A DNA stretch of 38,127 nt, taken from the NCBI GenBank assembly GCA_946617165.1, contig CAMOJP010000008.1:1-38127 (forward strand). Reading direction: 5' to 3'. Of the stretch, positions 16,297-25,184 are shown one piece after another. The DNA is from an uncultured Bacteroidales bacterium. GTDB lineage: Bacteria > Bacteroidota > Bacteroidia > Bacteroidales > Paludibacteraceae. The position numbers and the translations under genes were made by a program. The notes under the pieces were generated by a model. The model made no database searches and was not told where the DNA came from. It was given only the letters and a program-made list of their open reading frames with translations. Numbering within the stretch: position 1 is the first letter of the stretch; each line of letters starts with the position of its first letter.

Positions 16297-17004
16297 ATGA
16301 AACCCAATCGTTTTGCACATAAAATATCCAAAGACCTCATTCAATGGATGCCTGTAATAGATTTTCGCGGCGAGGTGATTATTGTGGACAAGCGGGATGA
16401 TGTAGCAGATGCTATCGCGTACCTGCGCGCGCAGGATATATTAGGTGTAGATACAGAATCACGTCCGTCCTTCAAGCGTGGAGTCCATTATCCGACTGCT
16501 TTAGTACAGATTGCTACGGAAGAGCGGTGCTATTTATTTCGTCTCTCTCAATTAGGCATGCCTGAAGAGTTAGCGGATATATTTGCGGATAGTGAGATAT
16601 GTAAAGTCGGATTAGCTTTCAAAGATGACATCAACGGACTTAGAAGACTTCGCAATTTCAAGCCTGCCAACTGTATTGACTTACAAGCGATTGCGTGTAA
16701 GTGGGGAATATTGGATATGGGCCTCCAGAAGATGTACGCCATCTGTTTCGGCCGCAAAATCAGTAAGACGCAGCAGTTGACCAACTGGGAGAACGTACAG
16801 TTAACTACGGAACAAGCACGCTATGCATCTACCGACGCATGGGCGACATTACGTATTTATAAAGAACTGATTAATACGGAACCGTTACCAGCAAAAGAGG
16901 TGGCTGCACTCAAACAAGCCGAATTAGAAAAGCAATTACAGCATCAACAAGAAATCCTTGCTGCCAGAGAACAAGCGAACGGCATCAATACTGAGAATAC
17001 ATAA
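16297..17004 (+). CDS. DEDDy-type 3'-5' exonuclease domain protein
   Basis: The 235-residue protein has one RNase D/WRN-like exonuclease domain (about 25-195) with all DEDDy acidic residues visible: D52 and E54 in GVDTES, D110/D111 in GLAFKDDINGL, and Y176 with D180 in ARYASTDAWATL. A Gln/Glu-rich helical tail (about 200-235) follows. The substrate, RNA or DNA, is not evident. The ATG at 16297 is chosen because it follows the promoter at 16219-16250; the frame stays open back to 15964 but that part lies antisense to the LytTR gene. The downstream methyltransferase starts 5 bases after its stop, so a joint role in rRNA maturation is a reasonable inference. Confidence 0.9.
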   Translation: MKPNRFAHKISKDLIQWMPVIDFRGEVIIVDKRDDVADAIAYLRAQDILGVDTESRPSFKRGVHYPTALVQIATEERCYLFRLSQLGMPEELADIFADSEICKVGLAFKDDINGLRRLRNFKPANCIDLQAIACKWGILDMGLQKMYAICFGRKISKTQQLTNWENVQLTTEQARYASTDAWATLRIYKELINTEPLPAKEVAALKQAELEKQLQHQQEILAAREQANGINTENT

Positions 17005-17008
17005 TGAT

Positions 17009-18217
17009 ATGAATACACCTGTTATTATATTAAAACCGCATAAGGAAGAATCAGTTTTACGATTACACATGTGGGTTTTTAGCGGAGCTATCAGTAAGAT
17101 TGTTTTAGACAAGTCCTACCCATACGATGCCCCTCAGGAAGGAGAACTCGTTCAGGTAGCTGACCATACCGGAAAGATTCTTGCCGTAGGTCATTGGCAA
17201 ATTGGCTCGATAGCTGTCCGTATCTTAGCATTTGGCGTAGATACACTTCCTAACCGTTTCTGGCACGACCGCATCACTGCCGCATGGCAGTTACGCCAAA
17301 CATTGGGGTTAGTAAGGGAAGATAATAATACTTTTAGACTGATTCACGGTGAAGGTGATTTTCTTCCGGGACTTGTTATAGATGTATATGGAGATACTGC
17401 TGTAATGCAGGCGCATTCGATAGGTATGCATAATCATCGTATGGAGATTGCCCAAGCTGTGACAGATTGTGTTCCTATAATAAAGCGCGTATATTATAAA
17501 TCCGATGACACTTTGCCATTTAAGGCTCCTATTGAAGGTGATAAGACCGGTTATCTAATTGGTGAACCCTTAAAAGAGGTTCTCTGGGCTTTAGAGAACG
17601 GATTAGGATTTCGAATTGATTGGCTAACGGGACAAAAAACAGGTTTCTTTGTGGACCAACGCGAGAGCCGTGCATTATTAGAGCACTATGCAAAGGGGCA
17701 TGATGTACTGAATATGTTTTGCTATACGGGAGGTTTCTCTGTCTATGCACTTCGAGGAGGAGCTAAAACCGTCACATCAGTGGACGTAAGCAGTAAAGCG
17801 ATTGAGTTAGTCCAGGATAATGTATCGCATAATTTCCCTCATGCGACGAATCATACGGCAGTTGCAGCAGATGCATTCGATTTTCTCAATGCGGAAGAGA
17901 GAAAGTTCGACCTGATTATCCTTGACCCCCCTGCATTTGCCAAACACCGTGATGCCATTCAGAATGCACTACGCGGCTATAGACGGCTGAACGCCAAGGG
18001 TATAGAAAAGATTCGTCCGGGAGGTATCCTATTTACGTTCTCCTGCTCGCAAGCAATAGACAAAGAGATGTTCCGCTTAGCAGTATTCAGCGCCGCAGCG
18101 CAAGTAGGTCGTAAAGTACGCATCTTACACCAGTTACATCAACCGGCAGACCATCCTATCAACATCTACCATCCCGAGGGGGAGTATCTAAAAGGACTGG
18201 TACTATATGTGGAATAA
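17009..18217 (+). CDS. RlmI-like 23S rRNA cytosine-5 methyltransferase
   Basis: The 402-residue protein has an N-terminal PUA-like RNA-binding domain (about 1-80; HMWVFSGAI, GHWQIGSIAVRIL), a central linker domain, and a C-terminal Rossmann SAM methyltransferase (about 200-402). SAM motif I is NMFCYTGGFSVYALRGGA; the catalytic region includes LDPPAFAKH and the cysteine in FTFSCSQ. E. coli RlmI, with this arrangement, makes m5C1962 in 23S rRNA; the exact target here is inferred. The frame extends upstream to 16958 but ATG 17009 just after the exonuclease stop fits better. The gene ends directly in a strong terminator. Confidence 0.92.
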   Translation: MNTPVIILKPHKEESVLRLHMWVFSGAISKIVLDKSYPYDAPQEGELVQVADHTGKILAVGHWQIGSIAVRILAFGVDTLPNRFWHDRITAAWQLRQTLGLVREDNNTFRLIHGEGDFLPGLVIDVYGDTAVMQAHSIGMHNHRMEIAQAVTDCVPIIKRVYYKSDDTLPFKAPIEGDKTGYLIGEPLKEVLWALENGLGFRIDWLTGQKTGFFVDQRESRALLEHYAKGHDVLNMFCYTGGFSVYALRGGAKTVTSVDVSSKAIELVQDNVSHNFPHATNHTAVAADAFDFLNAEERKFDLIILDPPAFAKHRDAIQNALRGYRRLNAKGIEKIRPGGILFTFSCSQAIDKEMFRLAVFSAAAQVGRKVRILHQLHQPADHPINIYHPEGEYLKGLVLYVE

Positions 18218-18252
18218 AAAAAGAGTTCGCATTGCTGCGAACTCTTTTTTTT
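18217..18252. terminator. Bidirectional intrinsic terminator
   Basis: A perfect 14-15 base-pair stem (AAAAAGAGTTCGCA / TGCGAACTCTTTTT) with loop TTGC (18232-18235) is flanked by A-run and T-run, so it can end transcription from both sides. It starts at the methyltransferase stop codon and ends 10 bases before the convergent barrel gene's stop. Confidence 0.93.
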
Positions 18253-18261
18253 GCAGACGGT

Positions 18262-19797
18262 TTATTTCTCTTTCCACCAATTGAAGTGGTAAGCCAGTTT
18301 TACACCGACATCGAAATAACCGACTCCCTTACCATAAGCGTCGGTAGCAGGAATGACTGTTACGACAGCGTTCTTACCGGTAGCAGGAGCTTCGGTAATG
18401 TCAATAATAGACGAAGACTCTTTACCTTTGTAGAGAGAATATACGCTATAGTTACCATATACACCTATACCGAGAGAGTTACGATTTCTAAATGTAAACT
18501 CATAGCCTAACTCAGCACCAAGCATAATATTGATGGTAGAAGCATTCCATTTACCTTTGGAGTCAGCTTGTTCGTCGCTAACGACACCGGTAATCTGAAC
18601 GTTTTTAACCGTGACGCCCTCGTCCGGGAAAGTAGCACTGATCTCAGGGTCGGAAATTTTCTGGTTATAGTTTTCGTAAACCGGTAATGTAAAGCGGGGA
18701 CCTACATTGAAGAAGAAACCGTTTTCATGAATCATACTGAACATAACGGGTACTTCAAGTTGGATTTGGCCGTCATACTCTTTTGCCTTAGACGCTTTAA
18801 CCGTATAATCGAGGTAACCGGCACTCTCCTCTGTAGAAGGAACTTTAAAGCTTTCATCCACTTCACCGGAGACGTGTGAGCGAGCATAACCTGCACCTAA
18901 ACCGACAAGAAGACCGTATTGCATCTTCTTACCGAATTTCTTCCAGTAGTGAGCATATTGCAAGTCCAACATTACGTCAAATCCGACATTCCATTTTCCG
19001 TCTTTGAATGCGTCATCCATATTCTGGAGCAGAGAAGCTGCACCTCCACGCAGACCGATTGTGAAGCGGTCGCATGAGAAGTTTTGTTTCTGCTCGCTCA
19101 TTACTACGAATGCTGCTTCGTTACCGTTAGGATTATTATAGAAAGCCTCGCGTAAGGAGTCGCGGGTAGCCTTAGCCACAGAGTCACGATACTGGCGGTA
19201 AGCGGTTGAGTCTGCTTTAGCTTGCTCAATAGAATCCTGACGAGCTACAGCAGCCAATGAGTCTTGACGTGCAGCCTCTTGCGCAGCAGCTATAGCAGCA
19301 GCGGCAGCAGTAGCTTTGGCGATAGAGTCCTGTCGAGCGGCTTGTTCTTGAGCGGCTTGGATAGAGTCCTGTTCCGCCTTCTTAGCCGCAGCACGACGGG
19401 CTGCTTCCTGCTGTGCTTCCTGTTCGGCTTGCTGTTGAGCTTGCTGTTGAACTTGCTGTTGAGCTTGCTGTTGAGCCTTTTGTTCTTCCTGAGCCTTTTG
19501 AGGGGTAGAAGATTTCTTATAGATATCGTCCGGACCTACCCATGAATAGATACCGCGAATCAATATACCATTCGGCCAACGGCGGCCGCCAATTTGCTGA
19601 ATAGTATGCTCTATGTCATACACCCACTTGGACATTTTCTCACCGGTGAGATAACGCTCATGATTACGTTTAATCATGATGGTGTCACCAACGTTGAAGT
19701 CAGACGATGTCTCAGCAGGAGCAGTCTCTTGAGCTGACACACTCATTGCGAATAATAAACCGGTGGCAACGAATAAATTTCTCATTATTGTTTTCAT
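18262..19797 (-). CDS. Outer-membrane beta-barrel protein with Gln/Ala-rich coiled-coil N-domain
   Basis: The 511-residue protein has a signal peptide (cleavage near VSAQ, residue about 22), a short domain that includes GDTIMIKRNHERYL and WPNGILIRGIYSW (about 35-95), a long Gln/Ala/Glu/Asp-rich stretch with repeated ARQDSI-type motifs (about 100-225) predicted as coiled coil, and a C-terminal half (about 245-511) of alternating amphipathic strands with a terminal aromatic end (AYHFNWWKEK) typical of an 8-12 strand porin-like barrel. The layout suggests a barrel with a periplasmic helical arm, perhaps contacting peptidoglycan; that is inference. It is the last gene of the surface-protein run, 15 bases after the 1777-residue gene, and uniquely has a perfect Shine-Dalgarno sequence. 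Confidence 0.85.
   Translation of the reverse strand: MKTIMRNLFVATGLLFAMSVSAQETAPAETSSDFNVGDTIMIKRNHERYLTGEKMSKWVYDIEHTIQQIGGRRWPNGILIRGIYSWVGPDDIYKKSSTPQKAQEEQKAQQQAQQQVQQQAQQQAEQEAQQEAARRAAAKKAEQDSIQAAQEQAARQDSIAKATAAAAAIAAAQEAARQDSLAAVARQDSIEQAKADSTAYRQYRDSVAKATRDSLREAFYNNPNGNEAAFVVMSEQKQNFSCDRFTIGLRGGAASLLQNMDDAFKDGKWNVGFDVMLDLQYAHYWKKFGKKMQYGLLVGLGAGYARSHVSGEVDESFKVPSTEESAGYLDYTVKASKAKEYDGQIQLEVPVMFSMIHENGFFFNVGPRFTLPVYENYNQKISDPEISATFPDEGVTVKNVQITGVVSDEQADSKGKWNASTINIMLGAELGYEFTFRNRNSLGIGVYGNYSVYSLYKGKESSSIIDITEAPATGKNAVVTVIPATDAYGKGVGYFDVGVKLAYHFNWWKEK
19427..19474 (-). repeat. 12-bp tandem repeat, four copies, in coding sequence
   Basis: Four consecutive copies of GCTTGCTGTTGA (third copy starts with A) encode the QQQAQQQVQQQA tract of the barrel protein's coiled-coil region. 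Gain or loss of copies keeps frame and would alter arm length by four residues. Confidence 0.9.
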
Positions 19798-19805
19798 GTT
19801 GTTGT

Positions 19806-19811
19806 CCTCCT
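19806..19811 (-). promoter_or_regulatory. Strong Shine-Dalgarno sequence for barrel gene
   Basis: AGGAGG on the minus strand lies 8 bases before the ATG at 19797 and just after the stop of the 1777-residue gene. Other genes in the window lack such a site. Confidence 0.8.
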
Positions 19812-19812
19812 A

Positions 19813-22800
19813 TTATTTAACGATGTAACGAAGGGTTAACTTAGTTTCTCCGGTCAACACCTCGACCATATAGAATCCGCTTTCTTTCTGCGCAGGCATT
19901 AAGAAGGTAGATTGGTCATTAACAGTATATTGATTGAGGAGTCTTCCGGCAGTAGAGAATACGCGAACGACGGTTGTTTTCTCTGCATCAAGATTTCTCA
20001 ACTGAATCTGCTCAGCCGGTTGCGCCAATGTAGGAACCAAGTGCGGAGCACCGGTAGGAGCATCACAGTCAACTACAACAGTCGTACCTACTCTTGCACA
20101 GCCGTCTTCTCCGTCTGCGACTTTGATGACAGCATAGTAGGAGCCGGTCAGCGGTTGTCCGGTTGTGTAGTAGAATCCTATAGCAATCGGTTCGTCAGAG
20201 CCCACTTTATACCACGTTACATCTTCTTCCGTATATTCCCATTTGGTCGTAGCGTCAATTTGGTTCTTATTGATCATCACAATCATATTACCATACTTAG
20301 CTACAGCAGGTAATACTTCGTATTGGTCATAAGTAAGATTGAGCGTCAACTTATAAACGGAGTCGCAACCTGCAACGGTATATAAGCTATCGTAATAAAC
20401 ACCACTCTTGATGTAACGTTGGTCACGCCATGTAAATTCGTTACATGCACTCTCGGTATCCTCGAACAGGTAAGAATTGTTCAGTACCAAGTGGAGCATT
20501 GCTAACGAGTCACAGCCTTCGGCATTAGTAAAGAGTTTCTCATAATCACCGGAAGCCGTATAACTATCTCCATTCCATATGTAACTATCAGCGCAGAGAA
20601 CGACCGTCTCCTTGGCTACAGGAGATGAGTAGTTAAGATGCAGTATCAATTCGTAAACGCTATCACCGCAGTACGGAGCAGGCTTAGCCTCATGATAGTA
20701 ATATGTACCACTCGCATCATAGGTTTCACCATTTCTTTCCCATTTGAAGGAGTCGCATGAGATAGTCGGAATTGTAGCCCAAACGGTATCATTGGAGCAA
20801 GACGCCGGTTTAATCTCAAAGAAAACTTCATAGCGTTGGACTTCATTATCGGCACAATAGCCTTTTACAACCAATAGGAGTGTATCAATACCAACTTCCT
20901 TATACGGAGTGACAGTATCCAACTTACCCTCTTGGGTTTCATCCAAATAACCATCCCCATCATATACGGGTTCTGCCCAATAAACAGTGTCAACTCGAAT
21001 GATGGAGTCAGCCGCTTCCGCCGCCGCTTTCATAAGTGCGGTGAGTTGGATGCTAGAAGCATCAACAGACAAGTTCTTATTAACCTCCAAGACAGGAGCC
21101 ATTCCCAAGTTAGTGATGGAGTCAGCATCAAGTGTATCAGGTTTCATGATAGGACGAACGATAAAGAGGGTTATTGAGTCTCTCATCTGTACGCCGTCTC
21201 TCCAACTTACGGTATCACTCCAAACCTGTTTTTCGTTGATGATTTCGTAGGTTTGTCCGGTAATGGTATCTCTATACGTTTCACCATTACAGATAAGCAC
21301 ATTAATTGTATCGCGGTCTATTTGACGCGGCAGCGTATCAATGAGTTCAACCCACATCCAAGTCGGTTGGTCTGCATTGTATTCGATACGCAGGTCTGAC
21401 CAGCCGACAGTAGCTAACAAGTCGCGGTCAGCATCAATAGAGTCGCTAATTGCAATACTCTTCGTCTCAGTTTTGGTAGCATCCTCGCGGCAGTCGAAGT
21501 AGAGTGAAGCAGTGATATTAGCGGTAGTACCGGGCTCTCCCCAGTTCTCAATATGGATACGCAGGTCTTTGTCTTCCGGAATCTTAGTCGAATCAATATC
21601 TACAATATACCAAAGAGTTTCGTTAGCAGGATGTACATTTCCGTGTTCCCAGTCGAATGTGATTGCCTCATCGCAGATGTCCCCATTAGCGCGATCTAAG
21701 GTAATACCCCACTTAACAGGTGCAGTCGGTTTGAACATCACATACATTGTGAGTGAATCTTCGGTAATGAATACGCGTGCCAGACTATCAATATAACTGA
21801 TATCGGTCTCATCGATAGAGAATCCTCCGCCACCACCGATACGGTTATTGAAGCGTCTAATCAAACTGCTGATAGCAGCCTTGAACGGTTTTTCAACCTT
21901 ACGGTTAGCGGTGAGGGTACGTGAGCGTTCCGGAATTTTGTAAGTAAGTGTATCCATCCATGTTGCGGTTGAAGTCACTTTAACATCAAAGTCATTCGGG
22001 TTCTCAACATATATCTTGGCGCTGTCAGTGAGGAGGTAGTTATTACGCATCTGCGGCAGACAAACGGCGAACCAGTTCTCCTCGTTAGCAGTCAAGGTAT
22101 ATACGACATTCGGTGCCGCCGTTTTAGCGATAGACTTGAGGTCTTTTTCAGGAGCGGTATCGTAGTCAGCGATAGAGGTAGCGAAATGAATCTCCTGATT
22201 GGTTTCAATACGGATATAGAGGTCTTTATCAGCCAATCCGTAGATGAAGTAAGCCGGGATATTATGCGTTGTGCTCTTTCCCGCAGGAATCTTACGCTCT
22301 TCACGTCCGTCGAAGAAATCTTCTCCGGCGCAATCCTCATAGACACCTACTTTAACGGTTGTTTTCTGAGTTGGTGAAGAAGCGACATGCACTTTCAAGC
22401 TCTTGCCGTGCAGTGTTTTGTCCTTCTTGAGGTCGGCTACGTTAATACGATACCACATAACGGTATTAGCAGCCTGGCTGATAGTATCTACCAATTGGAT
22501 TGGGCGAGCAGACATACAGTCATTACCCGTTTTCGGATCTTCGATAGAAGCCTTAAACTCAATAGCACCTTGCGCAATAACACGCATATAAACAACATCT
22601 TTGTTCATATACTGCTCAATCGTGGTACGAGCTATTTGTTTAGAAAGCGGCTGATTAGCAGAAAGGCTCTCTTTCTTTCCCATCATAGCTTGTGTAATCG
22701 GGCAAGCGAAAGCTCCCTCTACGAGTACGGTATTGCGAGAGTTGGTAAGGTTCTTAACATATGCCTTAGGTGCCAAGTCATTACCGGCAAACTTCTGCAG

Positions 22801-25146
22801 TTCGGATTTATCCATCTTATACCAGGCTGTATCAACCGTTTGTGTATAGAGACTGTCGAATACGAACTCATGTGCGCCTTCCAGGGCAGAGCATGGAATT
22901 TCGTCAAACGGTTTCGGGTCAATCAATTTAGCCGAAACATGTACTTCTGTTGAAGTAATAAGACGAACATAAAGGCTGTCCGAAGAGAGTTCGCTAAAGG
23001 TACTGTTAACGAAAGTATGTGTTTTCGTTTCATCAGCAGCCAACTTAAAGTCTTGTGTTTGCGGAGTAGCATCATCCGGACAAGAGTAGGATATCCATGC
23101 AGAACCTGTGCATGCGTTTTGAGCATCTTTGTTTTTAATAGTTATTTGCACATCTTTCTTTTCTTTGACAGCTTTTGAAAGATCCACTACATACCAAGAG
23201 TTAGCTCCGGCTTTCTGGTCATTACCGCTAACCCAGTTGAACCGAATAGCAGAAGCGCAGTCGGTACCGGCAGGAACAGCCTGACGACGCACCTCGAACT
23301 TAATGGGTTGTGTTGCTTCAACGCGGATATAAACAGAGTCGTTTTGGATATTCTCAAACATGTTACGTGAGAGTTGTTTCTCATATACGCCACCGGCAGG
23401 GATGGATAATTTTCTCTCTTGGTCAGGTAACGTATCCGGGCACTCGAGTGAAAGACGTCCTTTGATTGTGACAGCAGCGGTCTCACTTAAGTTAGTGATG
23501 ACTACGGTCGGGTAAGATTGTTGGTTACGTACTTTACGCATATCAATCTTATACCAGATAGCGGTATCTGCTTTCTGTTGTCCTCCATCAGTCCAGTCGA
23601 ACATTGTAGCCGTAAGACATGCCTCGTCGCGTGCGGGCAGTTCGGTAGCAAGTGTATCTGCACGGAAGTGTATCGGCTGTGAGGTCTCAAGCCCAACCCA
23701 GATAGTGTCGGTCATCATCGCATAGGTTGCGTAACCTAAAGTTTTAGAAGCGAACTGATTAGCAGCGATAGAAGAAGAGAATTCTTGCAGGTCGATATAA
23801 GGGCAGCTGAAAGCAACCATTGCTTTAAGAGTTGTTCTTGCATCTCCAAGATTAGTGACAGTTACTTTAATATCTCTTATATCTTTTTTAGCCTCGCGTA
23901 CATCAACGGCATACCACTGAGTCGTTTTACCGGCCTGGTCATGACCTTTAACCCAATCGAAGTCAATATTGGTTTTACAAGCCTTACCCTCACGTACGTG
24001 TTTGAAGCGTCCATAGAGGTTAAAAGGAGCATTGTTTTGAATGAAGATATAAACATACTCGTTCGTCAGACCTTCGAGTGTATTTTTCTTAATCACTTCG
24101 ATAGTCTCTTCGTCAGCAGCGAGTGTAAGTTGGTCGCCTTGCGTGCTGTAAGCCGGAAGGGCAAAAGCCATCTTACGGGTCATGGATACCGTTGCCCCCC
24201 CCTCGTTACGGAAGGTAAACTCGGGCTCGTATTTAGTAATACTGTTCATCTCAGCTACGCTGATACGATAGTAGTGTTTACCGGCAGGAATGTTCTTTAT
24301 TGTGTCGGTAACATGCAGTTCTTCCCACGAGTCAGTAACGTCCATAATCGGCGGAACAGGCACTACCGGAGGCTCAAGGAATGAAGCCTTGAGGGCCATA
24401 CGTTGTGTGTTCTCGATGCTAACATAGAGTTCGTCACCGGCAACGGCTTTAATCATGCTGTTCGGCACGGTGTCGTAAATAGTAGCACCTGCAGCGACTT
24501 CAATCACACGTGTAGTCACACCGCTTGACGGGCAGTCGAGAGACTGACCTGCGTAGAGTTTCATTGTGTTAGTCCCTTTGTTTGTGATAGAGACGCACAC
24601 ATCTTTGTCCTGTGCTTTAGCGTTCGTCAGGTCCACTTTGAACCACTCTACGTCGCCTACGCTACGTTCAAATCCATTTGTCCAATCAAGCGGAGTCGCC
24701 TCTTTACAAAGATCGTTAAGGTCAGCGGCTTCAAACACTTTTGCACTCAATTGTACCTTTCTGTTTGTCTTAAGAGTTAAGTAAATCTCTTTTTGTTTCA
24801 TACGTACAAGCGTAGAAGCATTAGCAGACCATTCTTTACACTGCTTAGCACCAATCGTGTACGTTTTCGTTTCTGTTTGACCGGCTACGGTAGCGTTAAG
24901 CGTTACAGTAGCATCTCCATCGCTGTTGACGTTCGTGAGATAGAGTTTGAGCGCCGGGTTCTCCTCCTCATAAAGCGGGGAGAGATCCACCACGTACCAA
25001 ACTGCAGCAGTTCCGCCATCTTGTGTCATAGGCGTTCCCCACGTGAAGTCTTTAGCATCGAGTTTAGTCTTACCAGAGTTGTTACCAATCGCCAATAAAG
25101 GAAGAACCATCATGGTTGCGGCGATTAATGTAAAAATCTTTTTCAT
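19813..25146 (-). CDS. Giant modular secreted protein with T9SS type-A-like sorting domain
   Basis: This 1777-residue protein has a signal peptide (about 1-20) and ten tandem modules of about 120 residues (20-1280). Each has a W-[YF] pair (at 50, 168, 411, 531, 651, 775, 898, 1025, 1179; the third module has YY at 292), usually preceded by a Cys and an F/W-x-W segment, then a CP pair, an AG turn and a YIRIE-type strand. The pattern resembles pre-peptidase C-terminal (PPC) beta-sandwich domains, by inference. Residues about 1280-1600 hold CxG/CDS modules (GCDSVYKLTLNL). The last 80 residues match the T9SS type-A sorting signal: VRVFSTAGRLL, then GFYMVEVLTGETKLTLRYIVK-like end. It is expected to reach the cell surface through T9SS. 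The family is otherwise unrecognised; an adhesin or surface-layer role is inferred. It starts 38 bases after the previous gene. Confidence 0.88.
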   Translation of the reverse strand: MKKIFTLIAATMMVLPLLAIGNNSGKTKLDAKDFTWGTPMTQDGGTAAVWYVVDLSPLYEEENPALKLYLTNVNSDGDATVTLNATVAGQTETKTYTIGAKQCKEWSANASTLVRMKQKEIYLTLKTNRKVQLSAKVFEAADLNDLCKEATPLDWTNGFERSVGDVEWFKVDLTNAKAQDKDVCVSITNKGTNTMKLYAGQSLDCPSSGVTTRVIEVAAGATIYDTVPNSMIKAVAGDELYVSIENTQRMALKASFLEPPVVPVPPIMDVTDSWEELHVTDTIKNIPAGKHYYRISVAEMNSITKYEPEFTFRNEGGATVSMTRKMAFALPAYSTQGDQLTLAADEETIEVIKKNTLEGLTNEYVYIFIQNNAPFNLYGRFKHVREGKACKTNIDFDWVKGHDQAGKTTQWYAVDVREAKKDIRDIKVTVTNLGDARTTLKAMVAFSCPYIDLQEFSSSIAANQFASKTLGYATYAMMTDTIWVGLETSQPIHFRADTLATELPARDEACLTATMFDWTDGGQQKADTAIWYKIDMRKVRNQQSYPTVVITNLSETAAVTIKGRLSLECPDTLPDQERKLSIPAGGVYEKQLSRNMFENIQNDSVYIRVEATQPIKFEVRRQAVPAGTDCASAIRFNWVSGNDQKAGANSWYVVDLSKAVKEKKDVQITIKNKDAQNACTGSAWISYSCPDDATPQTQDFKLAADETKTHTFVNSTFSELSSDSLYVRLITSTEVHVSAKLIDPKPFDEIPCSALEGAHEFVFDSLYTQTVDTAWYKMDKSELQKFAGNDLAPKAYVKNLTNSRNTVLVEGAFACPITQAMMGKKESLSANQPLSKQIARTTIEQYMNKDVVYMRVIAQGAIEFKASIEDPKTGNDCMSARPIQLVDTISQAANTVMWYRINVADLKKDKTLHGKSLKVHVASSPTQKTTVKVGVYEDCAGEDFFDGREERKIPAGKSTTHNIPAYFIYGLADKDLYIRIETNQEIHFATSIADYDTAPEKDLKSIAKTAAPNVVYTLTANEENWFAVCLPQMRNNYLLTDSAKIYVENPNDFDVKVTSTATWMDTLTYKIPERSRTLTANRKVEKPFKAAISSLIRRFNNRIGGGGGFSIDETDISYIDSLARVFITEDSLTMYVMFKPTAPVKWGITLDRANGDICDEAITFDWEHGNVHPANETLWYIVDIDSTKIPEDKDLRIHIENWGEPGTTANITASLYFDCREDATKTETKSIAISDSIDADRDLLATVGWSDLRIEYNADQPTWMWVELIDTLPRQIDRDTINVLICNGETYRDTITGQTYEIINEKQVWSDTVSWRDGVQMRDSITLFIVRPIMKPDTLDADSITNLGMAPVLEVNKNLSVDASSIQLTALMKAAAEAADSIIRVDTVYWAEPVYDGDGYLDETQEGKLDTVTPYKEVGIDTLLLVVKGYCADNEVQRYEVFFEIKPASCSNDTVWATIPTISCDSFKWERNGETYDASGTYYYHEAKPAPYCGDSVYELILHLNYSSPVAKETVVLCADSYIWNGDSYTASGDYEKLFTNAEGCDSLAMLHLVLNNSYLFEDTESACNEFTWRDQRYIKSGVYYDSLYTVAGCDSVYKLTLNLTYDQYEVLPAVAKYGNMIVMINKNQIDATTKWEYTEEDVTWYKVGSDEPIAIGFYYTTGQPLTGSYYAVIKVADGEDGCARVGTTVVVDCDAPTGAPHLVPTLAQPAEQIQLRNLDAEKTTVVRVFSTAGRLLNQYTVNDQSTFLMPAQKESGFYMVEVLTGETKLTLRYIVK
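21310..25080 (-). repeat. Ten tandem WY modules (about 360 bp each) in the giant gene
   Basis: W-Y/W-F pairs recur every 118-127 residues except the last spacing (154), with one divergent module. Protein identity between units is low to moderate, so this is an old duplication rather than a recent DNA repeat. Confidence 0.75.
24195..24202 (-). repeat. G8 homopolymer in giant surface-protein gene
   Basis: Eight C on the plus strand (eight G in the coding strand) encode G316-G317 in the third module. Slippage by one base would frameshift the protein after about 316 of 1777 residues. Confidence 0.9.
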
Positions 25147-25184
25147 ACTAAAACGTTGATTTTTTAATTTGTTTATAAATTAAG

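Noticed and set aside
16195-16344. Longer N-terminus for the LytTR gene
   Set aside because: It would run through both promoters and over the exonuclease start; the added residues resemble no LytTR family N-terminus.
22387-22953. 188-codon plus-strand frame inside the giant gene
   Set aside because: Antisense to a modular coding region with clear protein features; composition is unlike real proteins.
25147-25184. Possible promoter for the 1777-residue gene
   Set aside because: AT-rich but contains no TAnnTTTG element on the minus strand.
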